A stretch of 64,000 nucleotides of DNA from Chryseobacterium indologenes (GTDB lineage: Bacteria > Bacteroidota > Bacteroidia > Flavobacteriales > Weeksellaceae), in the NCBI RefSeq assembly GCF_001295265.1, contig NZ_LJOD01000008.1, forward strand, positions 1 to 64,000. The letters are read 5' to 3'. Both the position numbers and the translations under genes were made by a program. Below the pieces are notes generated by a model. It was given only the letters and a program-made list of their open reading frames with translations. It did no database searches and was not told the origin of the DNA. Shown here in pieces: positions 34,158 to 43,615 of this stretch. Every line of letters starts with the position of its first letter. Within the stretch, counting starts at the first letter, position 1.

Positions 34158-34604
34158 TTATTGCTGTGGAAATTTATCTTCTATAAGATTCAGATTGATT
34201 CCGTGTTCCAGATATGCTTTACAACCGTCTAATACTGTCGTAAATCCACCTGTATTATCATTAACCTGCCTTAGAAGCTCTTCTCCGGTCTGGCTGAATC
34301 CATAGCTTTTAATTACGACTAGGGTACCTTTTTCCATTACTCTGAATTCGTAGTCTACATTTGTTGAAGGATCTCCCCAGATGGTTTTAATCAGCTGGTT
34401 CGGGATAATCTGAAGAGTTTTTAAATCAGATGACACTCCATACATTTCCCATTCCCAGGTAACGGTTTTACCTTCTTCTAATTTTCCGGTAGATTTTGTA
34501 AACCAGAAACGGGTAGTAACCGCAGGATTGATAAATGCTTCAAAGACATCTTCAACCGGTTTTCTGATAAGCATTTGAGCTTCAACATAGATATTAGAAC
34601 TCAT
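34158..34604 (-). CDS. SRPBCC (AHSA1-like) family protein
   Basis: 148 residues with the START/Bet v1-like pattern: MLIRKPVEDVFEAFINPAVTTRFWFTKS (the common 'P...VFEAF..P....+W' opening), GKTVTWEWEMYG, LIKTIWGDP, and a long C-terminal helix FTTVLDGCKAYLEHG. Members bind small hydrophobic ligands or act as Hsp90 activator-like folds. Its start is 17 bp from the menA stop, so it may be part of the menB-menA transcript. Confidence 0.88.
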   Translation of the reverse strand: MSSNIYVEAQMLIRKPVEDVFEAFINPAVTTRFWFTKSTGKLEEGKTVTWEWEMYGVSSDLKTLQIIPNQLIKTIWGDPSTNVDYEFRVMEKGTLVVIKSYGFSQTGEELLRQVNDNTGGFTTVLDGCKAYLEHGINLNLIEDKFPQQ

Positions 34605-34621
34605 GATATAATATTTTAGAT

Positions 34622-35551
34622 TTAGCTGAATAAATTAAGTCCGGCCGCCGTAAGAATGGCCATTACAAACGTCATAATTCCCACCTGCTTTAAATATTGG
34701 TCTAATTCTTTAGGTTCTTTTACGGACATGATGCTTCTTCTCAGTTTAGTAAGCGGAAATAACAGGATCATTACAATAAAAGCGTAATAATTCTGCGTCT
34801 CGATAAATCCGTTCACGCATAAAAATATAAGAATCAGAACCAGTGGAAGCTGTAACAGGATCATTTCATAGATCATGGCATTTTTGAAACCGATTCTTAA
34901 TGCAAAGCTGTTTTTTCCCGAGAGCTTATCACTTTCAATATCTCTCATGTTATTAAGGTTAAGAACCGCCATACTCATCATTCCTACAGCTGTTCCCGGC
35001 AACAGTATATCCCAGCTGAAAGTTTTGGTAAACAGGAAATAACTTCCACACACGGAAACCAGCCCGAAGAAGATAAATACAAAAATATCTCCCAGTCCCA
35101 TATATCCGTAAGGTTTTTTACCTACCGTATACCCGATTGCGGCTAAAATACATGCTATTCCCAGCCCTATGAATATATAAAATTCATTCATATGTTCAGG
35201 GATAAAGGCTGTGTACAATAAAGCAACCGTAGCAATGAAAGAAAGTGCAGAAAAAAGGATTACCGCATTTTTCATCTGTTTTGCTGTAATTTTTCCTGAT
35301 GCTACTGCTCTTGTTTCTGCTTCGTTGATTCTTTTGGCATCTGTTCCTTTTACTCCATCGCCATAGTCATTGGCATAATTTGATAAAATCTGATACAGAA
35401 GGGTTACCAGGAGAGCCAGAGCAAAAATTTTCCAGTCCCAGGTTTCTCCTTCCCTGTAAAGCCTCCATTTGGCGATGAAAGCCCCCATAATAATTCCGCT
35501 TAGGGAAAGCGGTAAAGTTCTTAGCCTCGCGGCTTTTATCCAATCAGTCAT
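34622..35551 (-). CDS. menA: 1,4-dihydroxy-2-naphthoate octaprenyltransferase
   Basis: 309 residues, UbiA family with about eight to nine helices. The first acid-rich motif is NYANDYGDGVKGTD, the MenA form of NDxxDxxxD, and the second is NLNNMRDIESDKLSGKNSFALRIG. MenA attaches the polyprenyl tail to DHNA, the membrane step of menaquinone synthesis. It lies 72 bp after menB on the same strand, so they form a menaquinone unit. Confidence 0.95.
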   Translation of the reverse strand: MTDWIKAARLRTLPLSLSGIIMGAFIAKWRLYREGETWDWKIFALALLVTLLYQILSNYANDYGDGVKGTDAKRINEAETRAVASGKITAKQMKNAVILFSALSFIATVALLYTAFIPEHMNEFYIFIGLGIACILAAIGYTVGKKPYGYMGLGDIFVFIFFGLVSVCGSYFLFTKTFSWDILLPGTAVGMMSMAVLNLNNMRDIESDKLSGKNSFALRIGFKNAMIYEMILLQLPLVLILIFLCVNGFIETQNYYAFIVMILLFPLTKLRRSIMSVKEPKELDQYLKQVGIMTFVMAILTAAGLNLFS

Positions 35552-35558
35552 AAATTTA

Positions 35559-35611
35559 TAAGTAATGAGCAGTGGGTAACAGGTAATGAAATACGGCTCA
35601 TTACTTATTAC
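35559..35611. repeat. Inverted/REP-like repeat in the menB-menA spacer
   Basis: TAAGTAATGAGC (35559-35570) and GCTCATTACTTA (35596-35607) are perfect 12-bp arms; GGTAATGA and TTACCC occur inside. The same TAAGTAAT..GGTAATGAG words occur at 13199 onward. Confidence 0.55.
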
Positions 35612-35623
35612 CCATCAATAATG

Positions 35624-36460
35624 TTATGAGATCCATTGATCTTCCCCGAAGTTTGGTTTTCTTTTTTCAAGGAATGCATTTCTTCCTTCCTGGGCTTCTG
35701 CGGTCATATAGGCTAAACGGGTTGCTTCGCCTGCAAACACCTGTTGGCCAACCATTCCGTCATCTGTAAGGTTCATGGCAAACTTCAACATCCTGATGGA
35801 AGTCGGAGATTTTGCAAGAATTTCCTGAGCCCATTCGTAAGCGGTATCTTCCAGTTCTGCATGAGGAACCACGGCATTCACCATTCCCATATCCAACGCA
35901 TCCTGAGCAGAATAATTTCTTCCTAAAAAGAATATTTCACGGGCTTTTTTCTGTCCTACCATTTTTGCGAGATAGGCAGAGCCGTACCCCCCATCAAAAC
36001 TGGTAACATCGGCATCAGTCTGTTTAAAGATGGCGTGCTCTTTACTTGCTAAAGTCAGGTCACAGACTACATGAAGAGAGTGACCTCCGCCAACTGCCCA
36101 ACCCGGAACAACTGCAATAACCACTTTTGGCATGAAACGGATCAGACGCTGAACTTCTAAAATGTTCAGGCGGTGTCTTCCGTCTTCTCCTACATATCCC
36201 TGATGTCCTCTTGCTTTCTGGTCTCCTCCACTGCAGAAAGCCCAGCCTCCGTCTTTTGGGCTTGGTCCTTCTCCTGATAACAGAACCACTCCTATGGAAG
36301 GGTCCTCTGAAGCATCATAAAAAGCATCGTACAGCTCTGAGGTTGTTTTAGGCCTGAACGCGTTACGCACTTCTGGTCTGTTGAAAGCAATTCTTGCTAC
36401 ACCATTACATTTTTTGTAGGTAATATCATCGTATTCTTTGGCGGTTTTCCACTCAATCAT
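35624..36460 (-). CDS. menB: 1,4-dihydroxy-2-naphthoyl-CoA synthase
   Basis: 278 residues of the crotonase fold. MenB closes the naphthoquinol ring from succinylbenzoyl-CoA. Diagnostic parts: ITYKKCNGVARIAFNRPEVRNAFRPKT, GWAFCSGGDQKARGHQGYVG with the oxyanion-hole glycines, VPGWAVGGGHSLHVVCDLT, and FDGGYGSAYLA with the conserved Asp. The C-terminal FLEKRKPNFGEDQW also matches. A -7 box TATCTTTG lies at 36478-36485 on this strand. It is upstream of menA. Confidence 0.96.
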   Translation of the reverse strand: MIEWKTAKEYDDITYKKCNGVARIAFNRPEVRNAFRPKTTSELYDAFYDASEDPSIGVVLLSGEGPSPKDGGWAFCSGGDQKARGHQGYVGEDGRHRLNILEVQRLIRFMPKVVIAVVPGWAVGGGHSLHVVCDLTLASKEHAIFKQTDADVTSFDGGYGSAYLAKMVGQKKAREIFFLGRNYSAQDALDMGMVNAVVPHAELEDTAYEWAQEILAKSPTSIRMLKFAMNLTDDGMVGQQVFAGEATRLAYMTAEAQEGRNAFLEKRKPNFGEDQWIS

Positions 36461-36658
36461 TTTGTAAAAATTTTTCTCAAAGATACGGAATTACAGAGAA
36501 TTTTAACGTTGATTTTTGATGATAATAGCCGGCTGGTTTATGTGATATTCCTGTTTAAAAGTAAGGGTTAAGATTCAAAGAACGGGTATGGAATATTTTT
36601 TCTATCTTAGAATGAAGAATGTACAGCTTTCCATGAGCTGAATTTAATAAAAAATTTA

Positions 36659-37183
36659 ATGAGACAACTTATTCTATCATTAGCATTTATCCTTTTATCA
36701 TGGAGCATATCTGCACAAAAAGTAACGGTTATAAAATCTCCGGCAGCATTGCCTGCTGAGGATAAAAGGTTAAAAATATTTCTCGGCGGAAGCATTGATA
36801 TGGGCAATGCCGAAGACTGGCAGGCCAAAGTTACCCATGAGTTATCCGAAAAGAATATCGTATTGTTCAATCCAAGACGGGATGACTGGAATAAGGACTG
36901 GAAACCTGTCAGCACTGAACCTAATTTCAGAAAACAGGTAGAATGGGAACTGGAAGCATTAGAAAAATCAGATCTCATCATCATGTATTTTACTCCCAAA
37001 TCACAAAGTCCGATAAGCTTACTGGAGCTGGGACTTTACGCCAGGACCAATAAGCTGATGGTGGTCTGCCCTGAAGGATACTGGAGAAAAGGAAATGTTG
37101 ATATTGTCTGTGAAAAATACAATATCAAACGATACGACTCTATTGAAATGCTGATTAATGCCCTGAAGGAAAAGACAAAGTAA
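36659..37183 (+). CDS. Nucleoside 2-deoxyribosyltransferase-like protein with signal peptide
   Basis: 174 residues. After MRQLILSLAFILLSWSISAQ, a clear signal peptide, the mature part has KIFLGGSIDMGNAEDWQ, LFNPRRDDWNKDW, FRKQVEWELEALEKSDLIIMYFTP and SPISLLELGLYAR with E123 as the nucleophile position of the family. This is the small Rossmann-like deoxyribosyltransferase/DUF4406 type. The export signal is unusual, since the fold is mostly cytoplasmic. The substrate may be a nucleoside in the periplasm. Monocistronic. Confidence 0.82.
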   Translation: MRQLILSLAFILLSWSISAQKVTVIKSPAALPAEDKRLKIFLGGSIDMGNAEDWQAKVTHELSEKNIVLFNPRRDDWNKDWKPVSTEPNFRKQVEWELEALEKSDLIIMYFTPKSQSPISLLELGLYARTNKLMVVCPEGYWRKGNVDIVCEKYNIKRYDSIEMLINALKEKTK

Positions 37184-37243
37184 AAAAGAGATACTTATTC
37201 CTGATAGAATCAATAATTGATTTACCAATCTATGATCACCAAA

Positions 37244-37273
37244 TAAAAAAACCGGAACATTTCTGTTCCGGTT
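37244..37273 (-). terminator. Terminator shared by two convergent genes
   Basis: AAACCGGAACA-tttc-TGTTCCGGTTT, 11-bp stem; T-run on the minus strand serves the TPR gene, weaker on the plus strand. Confidence 0.85.
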
Positions 37274-37295
37274 TCTGTATATTCAAACTAAAGCA

Positions 37296-38324
37296 TTATT
37301 GTTTTGCTTTTGCAGCCAATTCTGTTTCTTTAGCTTTCATTTCTTTTACTTTCTCCATGTTTTTTGTTACTACATAAATTTCTTTTAAGGCAGTAACAGC
37401 TTCAAGGTTTTCAGGAGCAGCTTTGTACCATGCTTCAGCATAAGGTAAAGCTTTGGCAAATCTTTCTCTTCTTGCATCAATAAGCTTAGATGCTTCGTCC
37501 GGTTTATCTTTTCTTAAAGCATTAATCTGCTCTACTGTTTTAGAGTCATCTCCAATAACGGTATAAACCAGGTTCTGATGAGCATTATTCATATCAGGTT
37601 TAAGCTCGATTGCTTTTTTGAATGAGGCAATGGCATCTTCTGAAGTTGCAGGGTTTTTAGACTGCATTACCCCAAGATTGTACCAGTTGGTAGCATCAGT
37701 CGGGTTTTTAGCCAGCTGCTCTTTAAGGGTAGAAATAAATTTTTCAGTATTTCCGGAAGCATAATAAGCGGTTCCCTGCGCATCTTTCAGCTTAGCGTTA
37801 TTTGGATATTTTGCCAGCCCTTTTTCAATGATTGCCAAAGCCTCATTTGGTTTTTTAGCGTTCAAAAGAAGGGTGGTCAGCGTTTCATATAAATCCGGTT
37901 CTACACTTGGGGTCTGCTCTGTTTTAAAGTCTGTATAATCAGAGTTTTTCTTCATCAGTTCCCAGGTTGTTTTATCCAAAGGCACAACGTTTCCTGTTTT
38001 TTTCTCTTTAGCAGTATAAGTTGTCTGAATACCTGTAAAACCTGAATTAATAAGGTCTGTATAAATTTTGATGGCCTGATCGCTGTTATTTGCCAAAGCA
38101 TAGCTAAGCCCTGCATAATACATATAAATCTTGTCATCCTGCCCGCTTCCTTTCAGCAAGTTGTAAACTTCTACAAATTTAGGAGCTGCTGCGGTATAGT
38201 TTTTTGCGTTATACGCGTCCATAGCAGCCTTATTAGCCGCCTGCAGTTGGGCATTTACATCGCCTTTCTGTCCGAAAACGAATGCAGAAGCAACGATAGC
38301 AATACCTAAAATGAGTTTCTTCAT
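37296..38324 (-). CDS. Exported TPR protein
   Basis: 342 residues: signal peptide MKKLILGIAIVASAFVFGQ, then TPR units (AMDAYNAKNYTAAAPKFVEVYNLL, NNSDQAIKIYTDLINSGF, KPNEALAIIEKGLAKYPNNA, PTDATNWYNLGVMQSKNPATSEDAIASFKKAIELKPDMNNAHQNL). The end is a charged helix with EMKAKETELAAKAKQ. It is probably a periplasmic scaffold. It lies 28 bp downstream of gyrA's... opposite end: its start is 28 bp before the gyrA stop on the same strand, so read-through from gyrA is possible. Confidence 0.88.
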   Translation of the reverse strand: MKKLILGIAIVASAFVFGQKGDVNAQLQAANKAAMDAYNAKNYTAAAPKFVEVYNLLKGSGQDDKIYMYYAGLSYALANNSDQAIKIYTDLINSGFTGIQTTYTAKEKKTGNVVPLDKTTWELMKKNSDYTDFKTEQTPSVEPDLYETLTTLLLNAKKPNEALAIIEKGLAKYPNNAKLKDAQGTAYYASGNTEKFISTLKEQLAKNPTDATNWYNLGVMQSKNPATSEDAIASFKKAIELKPDMNNAHQNLVYTVIGDDSKTVEQINALRKDKPDEASKLIDARRERFAKALPYAEAWYKAAPENLEAVTALKEIYVVTKNMEKVKEMKAKETELAAKAKQ

Positions 38325-38352
38325 AATAACTATATTATATTAATTGTACAAT

Positions 38353-40941
38353 TTATTCTTCAGAATCAGAATTCTCATTTCCCTCCGCCGGTGTTTCATT
38401 TTCAGCCTGAGGTTCTACATTATCATTTTCCTGGTTATCGAAAAGGTTTCCTATTCCTTCTTCATTTTCTTCAGAATCTTCTTCTACATCTTTATCCATT
38501 GCTACTTTTGCAATGGCTGCAATTTCGTCATTCTTTTTAAGGTTGATGAGCTTTACTCCCTGGGTATTTCTTCCCATTACCCTCATTTCATCCATACCCA
38601 TTCTGATGGCAACCCCTGACTTATTGATGATCATCAATCCGTCTTCGTCTGTCACATTCTGAATAGCAATCAGATTTCCTGTTTTTTCGGTAATGTTAAG
38701 GGTAATAACTCCTTTCCCTCCTCTGTTGGTAATTCTGTAGTCTTCTACTGCAGTTCTCTTACCATATCCTTTTTCGGATACTACAAGAACAGTTTCTTTT
38801 TCTACATCATTCACAACAATCATACCAATAACCTCATCATTATCTTCCATAGCAATACCACGTACACCAATGGAACCTCTTCCAACTTCTCTTACTTTTT
38901 CTTCAGGGAAACGGATACACTTACCATTTTTGGTAGCGATCATAATCTGGGATGTACCGTTGGTTAGGTAAGCTCCTAACAGCTGGTCATTATCTCTGAT
39001 CTCAATAGCATTTACCCCGTTTACCCTTGGTCTTGAATAAGCTTCAAGCGATGTTTTCTTAATGGTACCATTTTTAGTAACCATTACCACACTCATCTGA
39101 TTTACATATTCAGCATCTTTCAGGTTATTGGTTCTGATATATGCTTTGATCTTGTCGTCAGGCTCAATATTGATCAGGTTCTGTACGGCTCTTCCTTTAG
39201 CTGTTTTGGAACCTTCAGGGATTTCAAATACCCTTAGCCAGTAACATCTTCCTTTTTCTGTAAAGAATAACATATACTGGTGGTTGGTTGCAGAAACAAT
39301 GTATTCAAGGAAATCGGAATCTCTTGTTGTTGCCGCTTTATTTCCTACTCCTCCTCTGCTTTGAATTTTGTATTCGGAAAGTGAGGTTCTCTTCACATAT
39401 CCTGCATGCGAAATCGTAAGAACGACTGCTTCGTTCGGGATGATATCCTCGATGGACATTTCACCTCCTGAATAATCAATTTCTGTTCTTCTTTCATCGC
39501 CATATTTTTCTTTGATTTCAATAAGCTCTTCCTTAATGATCTCGAATCTTCTGCTTTCATTAGCCAGGATATCTTCCAAATTCAGGATCTCTTTCATGAT
39601 AGCATCGTACTCGTCACGGATCTTATCAAGCTCCATTCCGGTAAGACGTGCCAGTCTCAGATCAAGAATCGCCTGTGCCTGAATATCAGAAAGCTCAAAC
39701 GCTTCAATCAGGCCTTCTTTTGCTGCCTGAGGGTTCGCACTGTGACGGATGATGGAAATCGCCTTATCTAATGCATCCTGGGTTCCGATTACTTTCATGA
39801 AACCTTCAAGGATGTGGGCTCTTTCTTTTGCTTTTTTAAGCTCAAACCGGGTTCTTCTTACAATAACCTCGTGTCTGTGCTCCACGAAATGATGAATAAT
39901 ATCTTTTAAATTCAGCTGTTCCGGCCTTCCGTTAACCAAAGCAATATTGTTAACACTGAAAGATGTCTGAAGGGCTGTATATTTATATAAAAGATTCAGA
40001 ACAACATTAGGAATTGCATCGTTTTTCAATTCATAAACAACACGCAGACCATTTCTGTCCGATTCGTCTCTGATTTCATGAATCCCCTGAATTTTGTCAT
40101 CTTTAACCAATTCAGCAGTTCTGGCAATCATATCCGCTTTATTAACCTGATATGGAACTTCCGTAACAATGATTGCGTTTCTGTTTCCGATTTCTTCGAA
40201 ATTTACCTTCGCTCTCAGGACTACTCTTCCTCTTCCGGTATGGAAAGCATCTCTTACCCCGTCATATCCGTAGATAATACCTCCTGTAGGAAAATCGGGA
40301 GCTGTAATATGATGCATTAATTCATCAATGGTAATATCTTTATTATCAATATAAGCACAGATGGCATTGATTGATTCAGACAGGTTGTGCGGCGCCATAT
40401 TGGTTGCCATCCCTACGGCAATTCCTGAGGTACCATTTACCAGAAGGTTCGGAACCTTGGTAGGAAGTACGGTGGGTTCCTGTAAGCTGTCGTCAAAGTT
40501 ATTCTGAAAATCAACGGTTTCTTTATCAAGATCTGCCAGAACCTCATCAGAGATTTTTTTCAGTCTTGCCTCGGTATAACGCATTGCTGCAGGCGGGTCT
40601 CCATCCATTGAACCGAAGTTACCCTGCCCGTCTACCTGCGGGTAACGTAAACTCCAGTCCTGAGCCATTCTCACCATTGCATCGTATACAGAAGAGTCTC
40701 CGTGCGGGTGGTATTTACCCAAAACGTCCCCAACAATTCTCGCAGATTTCAAATATTTTCTATTAGAAAAAACCCCTAGTCCATACATACCATATAGTAC
40801 TCTTCTATGAACGGGTTTCAGGCCGTCTCTTACATCCGGAAGTGCTCTTGACACGATAACGGACATCGAATAATCGATATAAGACGACTTCATTTCATCA
40901 ACAATGTTGATAGGAATCAGTCTTTCTCCTTCTTTTTGCAT
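38353..40941 (-). CDS. gyrA: DNA gyrase subunit A
   Basis: 862 residues from the ATG at 40939-40941; a TTG two codons upstream is less likely. With this start numbering, the active tyrosine is Y122 in AMRYTEARL and the quinolone-region residues are S83 and D87 ([17 protein letters not shown]), both wild type. The C-terminal pinwheel has the GyrA-box form QSRGGVG. The last 45 residues are very acidic ([10 protein letters not shown]..). It cuts and reseals DNA with GyrB to add negative supercoils. Confidence 0.98.
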   Translation of the reverse strand: MQKEGERLIPINIVDEMKSSYIDYSMSVIVSRALPDVRDGLKPVHRRVLYGMYGLGVFSNRKYLKSARIVGDVLGKYHPHGDSSVYDAMVRMAQDWSLRYPQVDGQGNFGSMDGDPPAAMRYTEARLKKISDEVLADLDKETVDFQNNFDDSLQEPTVLPTKVPNLLVNGTSGIAVGMATNMAPHNLSESINAICAYIDNKDITIDELMHHITAPDFPTGGIIYGYDGVRDAFHTGRGRVVLRAKVNFEEIGNRNAIIVTEVPYQVNKADMIARTAELVKDDKIQGIHEIRDESDRNGLRVVYELKNDAIPNVVLNLLYKYTALQTSFSVNNIALVNGRPEQLNLKDIIHHFVEHRHEVIVRRTRFELKKAKERAHILEGFMKVIGTQDALDKAISIIRHSANPQAAKEGLIEAFELSDIQAQAILDLRLARLTGMELDKIRDEYDAIMKEILNLEDILANESRRFEIIKEELIEIKEKYGDERRTEIDYSGGEMSIEDIIPNEAVVLTISHAGYVKRTSLSEYKIQSRGGVGNKAATTRDSDFLEYIVSATNHQYMLFFTEKGRCYWLRVFEIPEGSKTAKGRAVQNLINIEPDDKIKAYIRTNNLKDAEYVNQMSVVMVTKNGTIKKTSLEAYSRPRVNGVNAIEIRDNDQLLGAYLTNGTSQIMIATKNGKCIRFPEEKVREVGRGSIGVRGIAMEDNDEVIGMIVVNDVEKETVLVVSEKGYGKRTAVEDYRITNRGGKGVITLNITEKTGNLIAIQNVTDEDGLMIINKSGVAIRMGMDEMRVMGRNTQGVKLINLKKNDEIAAIAKVAMDKDVEEDSEENEEGIGNLFDNQENDNVEPQAENETPAEGNENSDSEE

Positions 40942-41089
40942 AAACAAATTTTATTATAATGACAGTCAGACCTTTAGCTGTGCGTCTGAAAATTATTTAT
41001 TTCCAATTTTTATTAACGGGCTAATTTACGAAATTTTTACCGATTTTTGCCCTAGAATTTATCCACAAAATCTTAAAAATTCATAAAAT

Positions 41090-41404
41090 ATGAGCCTATT
41101 AAGTATAACTTTCCACTGTACGAAAAACAATATTGAAGAATGGGAAAATTATATTGATGAAACCCTGGTGCTGATGGCCGAAAACCTGATGGATGTTAAC
41201 AGGTATATCTTATCGGAAGTACACAGCGATTATATTGAGGAAGGCAAGAATTACAATCTTCTTCTGATGTTTGATAATGATGATCTTCGTGAAGATTTCA
41301 TCAAAAGTGAAATGGTGAACATTGCTGAAAGGGTTGAAAAGAAATTCGGACAGGAGGTTATGATCTTCAACACATTCCTGAATCCCAAGAAATCCAGATT
41401 TTAA
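41090..41404 (+). CDS. DUF4286 family protein
   Basis: 104 residues matching DUF4286: MSLLSITFHCTKNNIEEWENYI, NLMDVNRYILSEVHSDYIEEGKNYNLLLMFDN, FGQEVMIFNTFLNPKKSRF. It has a ferredoxin-like fold by pattern, is cytoplasmic, and its role is unknown. Divergent from gyrA by 148 bp and ended by a strong terminator. Confidence 0.88.
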   Translation: MSLLSITFHCTKNNIEEWENYIDETLVLMAENLMDVNRYILSEVHSDYIEEGKNYNLLLMFDNDDLREDFIKSEMVNIAERVEKKFGQEVMIFNTFLNPKKSRF

Positions 41405-41412
41405 TATACGTT

Positions 41413-41439
41413 AAAAGCCCTGAAAAATCAGGGCTTTTT
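41413..41439 (+). terminator. Terminator after the DUF4286 gene
   Basis: AAAAGCCCTGA-aaaa-TCAGGGCTTTTT stem plus T-tract, usable from both strands. Confidence 0.88.
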
Positions 41440-41448
41440 AATTTTTTC

Positions 41449-41679
41449 TCAATCTCTGTGATGTTTGTGGCCTTTGTGCTTATGACGGTGACCTCTGTCG
41501 TCATCATAATAATACACTCTTTTTTTCACATGTCCCGGTGCATAGTACCTTGCACTTCCGCCATACATTTTTTTAGCATGTCCCGGCGGAACTCTTCTTA
41601 CATGGTGATCGTGAACAACACATGATGTAAGCATCAACATTACTGTTACTACCCCAGCCATTTTAATCAAACCTTTCAT
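41449..41679 (-). CDS. Small His-rich lipoprotein
   Basis: 76 residues. MKGLIKMAGVVTVMLMLTSC is a lipoprotein signal; the mature part (VVHDHHVRRVPPGHAKKMYGG) has two PGHxKK repeats and ends HRHKHKGHKHHRD, giving 13 histidines. It may bind Ni, Zn or Cu at the outer membrane, or be a structural surface peptide. Convergent with the DUF4286 gene. Confidence 0.7.
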   Translation of the reverse strand: MKGLIKMAGVVTVMLMLTSCVVHDHHVRRVPPGHAKKMYGGSARYYAPGHVKKRVYYYDDDRGHRHKHKGHKHHRD

Positions 41680-41828
41680 TTTCTCACTTTTTCAAATTTC
41701 GTAGTAGAAATAACAATGTTAATGCCAAAGTAGTTCAATTGTTGATATATTGAAAGAAATAATAATTAAAAAATTGCTATTTCCTAGTTATAACTCATTT
41801 TCATGACCTGAAAGCTCTGCATCGTTTA

Positions 41829-42320
41829 TCAGATCTTCTCACTTCTTTTCTCCATCATGATTATATCTTTCCACTGTCCATTCAGTATTCCTATTTTTTT
41901 TCTTACCCCCACCGTTCTGAATCCGTTTTTCTGATGGAATTTAATGGAGACTTCGTTTTCAGGGAAAACATTAACCTGAAGGGTCCAGAACCCGTGATCT
42001 TCACTATCCAGAATCAATTTTTTTAAAAGAACCGTCCCCAGCCCTTTCCCCTGATAGGCATTATCGAAATATATACTTACTTCAGCAACACCTTTAAAAC
42101 ATTCTCTTTTGCTGACCGGTCTTAAAGCACACCAGCCAACAACTTCGTTTGCTTCATTTTCCAATACCCACCGGCAGTCGTTGAAATATTCCATATTCCA
42201 TGCTTCAGCTGTAGGAATTTCTGTTTCAAGAGTGGCAATACCCCCGTCAACTCCCTGCCTGAAAATTTCCAGTACTTTAGCCTCATCAGCGGGAAGCATT
42301 TCTCGTAATTCGTAATTCAT
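41829..42320 (-). CDS. GNAT acetyltransferase (phosphinothricin acetyltransferase-like)
   Basis: 163 residues. The acetyl-CoA loop is YQGKGLGTVLLKKLI (Q/RxxGxG/A motif), preceded by ECFKGVAEVSIYFDNAYQGK, and the C-terminal region KFHQKNGFRTVGVRKKIGILNGQWKDIIMMEK is the phosphinothricin/methionine-sulfone acetyltransferase pattern. The natural substrate is likely an amino-acid analogue. It is 4 bp after a DUF421 gene on the same strand, forming a two-gene unit. Confidence 0.92.
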   Translation of the reverse strand: MNYELREMLPADEAKVLEIFRQGVDGGIATLETEIPTAEAWNMEYFNDCRWVLENEANEVVGWCALRPVSKRECFKGVAEVSIYFDNAYQGKGLGTVLLKKLILDSEDHGFWTLQVNVFPENEVSIKFHQKNGFRTVGVRKKIGILNGQWKDIIMMEKRSEKI

Positions 42321-42324
42321 CTGT

Positions 42325-42837
42325 TTAATGGTATTTTCTTTTATTTTTTCTTTTGATTCTTGAATAATGGGTTTGTTTTTCCTGCTCGTCTTCTGAAATT
42401 ACACTGATATTTCCATCTACTTCTAAAATAGACAGCTTCACATTCTTTATTTTTTCAACACCATGCTCCCGGATGGCTTCTTCAAGCTCATCACGGGTAA
42501 TCTTTACTCTGTTTAAAGCAACCTGATCAACAACTCCATCTTTAATAAGAATCACCGGATCTTCTTCCATAAATGTTTCAAATTTACGGTTGGTAAACAT
42601 AAGGCGTTTTAAAATAAAATTGGCCACAAAAAGAACAAGCGCGGCAATCAGACCGCCCTGCAGAGAGGTATCGGGACCTACCATTGCGTTCTGAACGGCA
42701 TTAGAAATCAGAAGCAACAGAACAACATCTCCGGCATTCAGCTGTGAAAGCTGGTTTTTCCCAAAAAGCCGTATAGCAATCACCATAAAAAGGTAAACGC
42801 ACAGGGAGCGGACAACTACGTTAAGAATGGGATCCAC
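42325..42837 (-). CDS. DUF421 (YetF-like) membrane protein
   Basis: 170 residues. Two or three N-terminal helices carry LFGKNQLSQLNAGDVVLLLLISNAVQNAMVG, the DUF421 signature, then a cytoplasmic domain with DPVILIKDGVVDQVALNRVKITRDELEEAIREHGV. The C-terminus is basic. Function unknown; YetF family proteins are linked to spore or stress phenotypes in Firmicutes. Head of the unit with the acetyltransferase. Confidence 0.92.
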   Translation of the reverse strand: MDPILNVVVRSLCVYLFMVIAIRLFGKNQLSQLNAGDVVLLLLISNAVQNAMVGPDTSLQGGLIAALVLFVANFILKRLMFTNRKFETFMEEDPVILIKDGVVDQVALNRVKITRDELEEAIREHGVEKIKNVKLSILEVDGNISVISEDEQEKQTHYSRIKRKNKRKYH

Positions 42838-42993
42838 GAAAAGTTTTTTATATAATCAAATGTATTGATTTTTTGTTATTGTACAGCCGTTTTCATACAA
42901 AATACATTTCATCTTATCAGGAAAATTTAAGAATGACATTTTCCATGTTCTTTGGTACACGTTTTGGAATTGAGTTTAAGCAATAATCACTTT

Positions 42994-43548
42994 ATGAAAC
43001 GAATCCTGTTTTTATCATTAAGCATCATTTTCTTTTTTACAGCATGCAATAAAGGTAAACCTTCCTTACCGGCAGCCAGTCCGTATAATGAAATTACCAG
43101 TAAGGTAAATGATCTTTATACCCGATACGGAACTTCTAATGAAGCTTTATACGGCCAGTCTTTTTCTGACAGCCTGTTTTCTCCTGATCTGAAAAAAACT
43201 CTGGAAGGAGCTGTCAACACATCAAAAGCAGATATTGAGAGGGTAAAAAACAGTGATCACCCGGATGAAAAGCCTCTGATATTTGAAGGGGCTGTTTTCT
43301 CAAGCTTGTATGAAGGATATACCGGCTACAAAATCAGGTCTACGGATATAAGTAATGATACAACCACCGCTGATGTTGCTGTTGAGTTTGAATATTCAGA
43401 AAGTCAGCCAAAAATTATCTGGACAGACCGTGTACACCTGGTTAATTCAAAAGAGGGCTGGAAGATTGACAATATTATTTTTGATACCATTGCTCATTCT
43501 AAAAATCTTAAAACCACGCTGAAAGAGTTCATTAAAAGCGCTCAATAA
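42994..43548 (+). CDS. Lipoprotein of unknown function (DUF3828-like)
   Basis: 184 residues from the ATG at 42994, giving a lipoprotein signal MKRILFLSLSIIFFFTAC; an upstream ATG would spoil the signal. The mature part is a cystatin/NTF2-like alpha+beta pattern: VNDLYTRYGTSNEALYGQSFSDSLFSPDLKKTLEGA, then YKIRSTDISNDTTTADVAVEFE and VHLVNSKEGWKIDNIIF, the 'W+I.+I' end seen in DUF3828-type proteins. Monocistronic. Confidence 0.75.
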   Translation: MKRILFLSLSIIFFFTACNKGKPSLPAASPYNEITSKVNDLYTRYGTSNEALYGQSFSDSLFSPDLKKTLEGAVNTSKADIERVKNSDHPDEKPLIFEGAVFSSLYEGYTGYKIRSTDISNDTTTADVAVEFEYSESQPKIIWTDRVHLVNSKEGWKIDNIIFDTIAHSKNLKTTLKEFIKSAQ

Positions 43549-43585
43549 AAACCTTTTCTTTTTCAGGACGAGACAACTCATAAAA

Positions 43586-43610
43586 AAACCGCTTATAAAA
43601 AGCGGTTTAA
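43586..43610 (-). terminator. Shared terminator (lipoprotein gene / leader-peptide gene)
   Basis: AAACCGCTT-ataa-AAGCGGTTT stem with A/T runs on both sides, between convergent genes. Confidence 0.75.
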
Positions 43611-43615
43611 TTTTT

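Noticed and set aside
36607-36999. 130-codon minus frame over the deoxyribosyltransferase gene
   Set aside because: The plus strand carries a signal peptide and conserved NPRRDDW / ELGLYAR motifs; the minus frame shows none.
42952-42993. Upstream start for the lipoprotein at 42994
   Set aside because: The 14 extra residues put the lipoprotein signal inside the chain; the internal ATG restores a normal MKRILFLS start.
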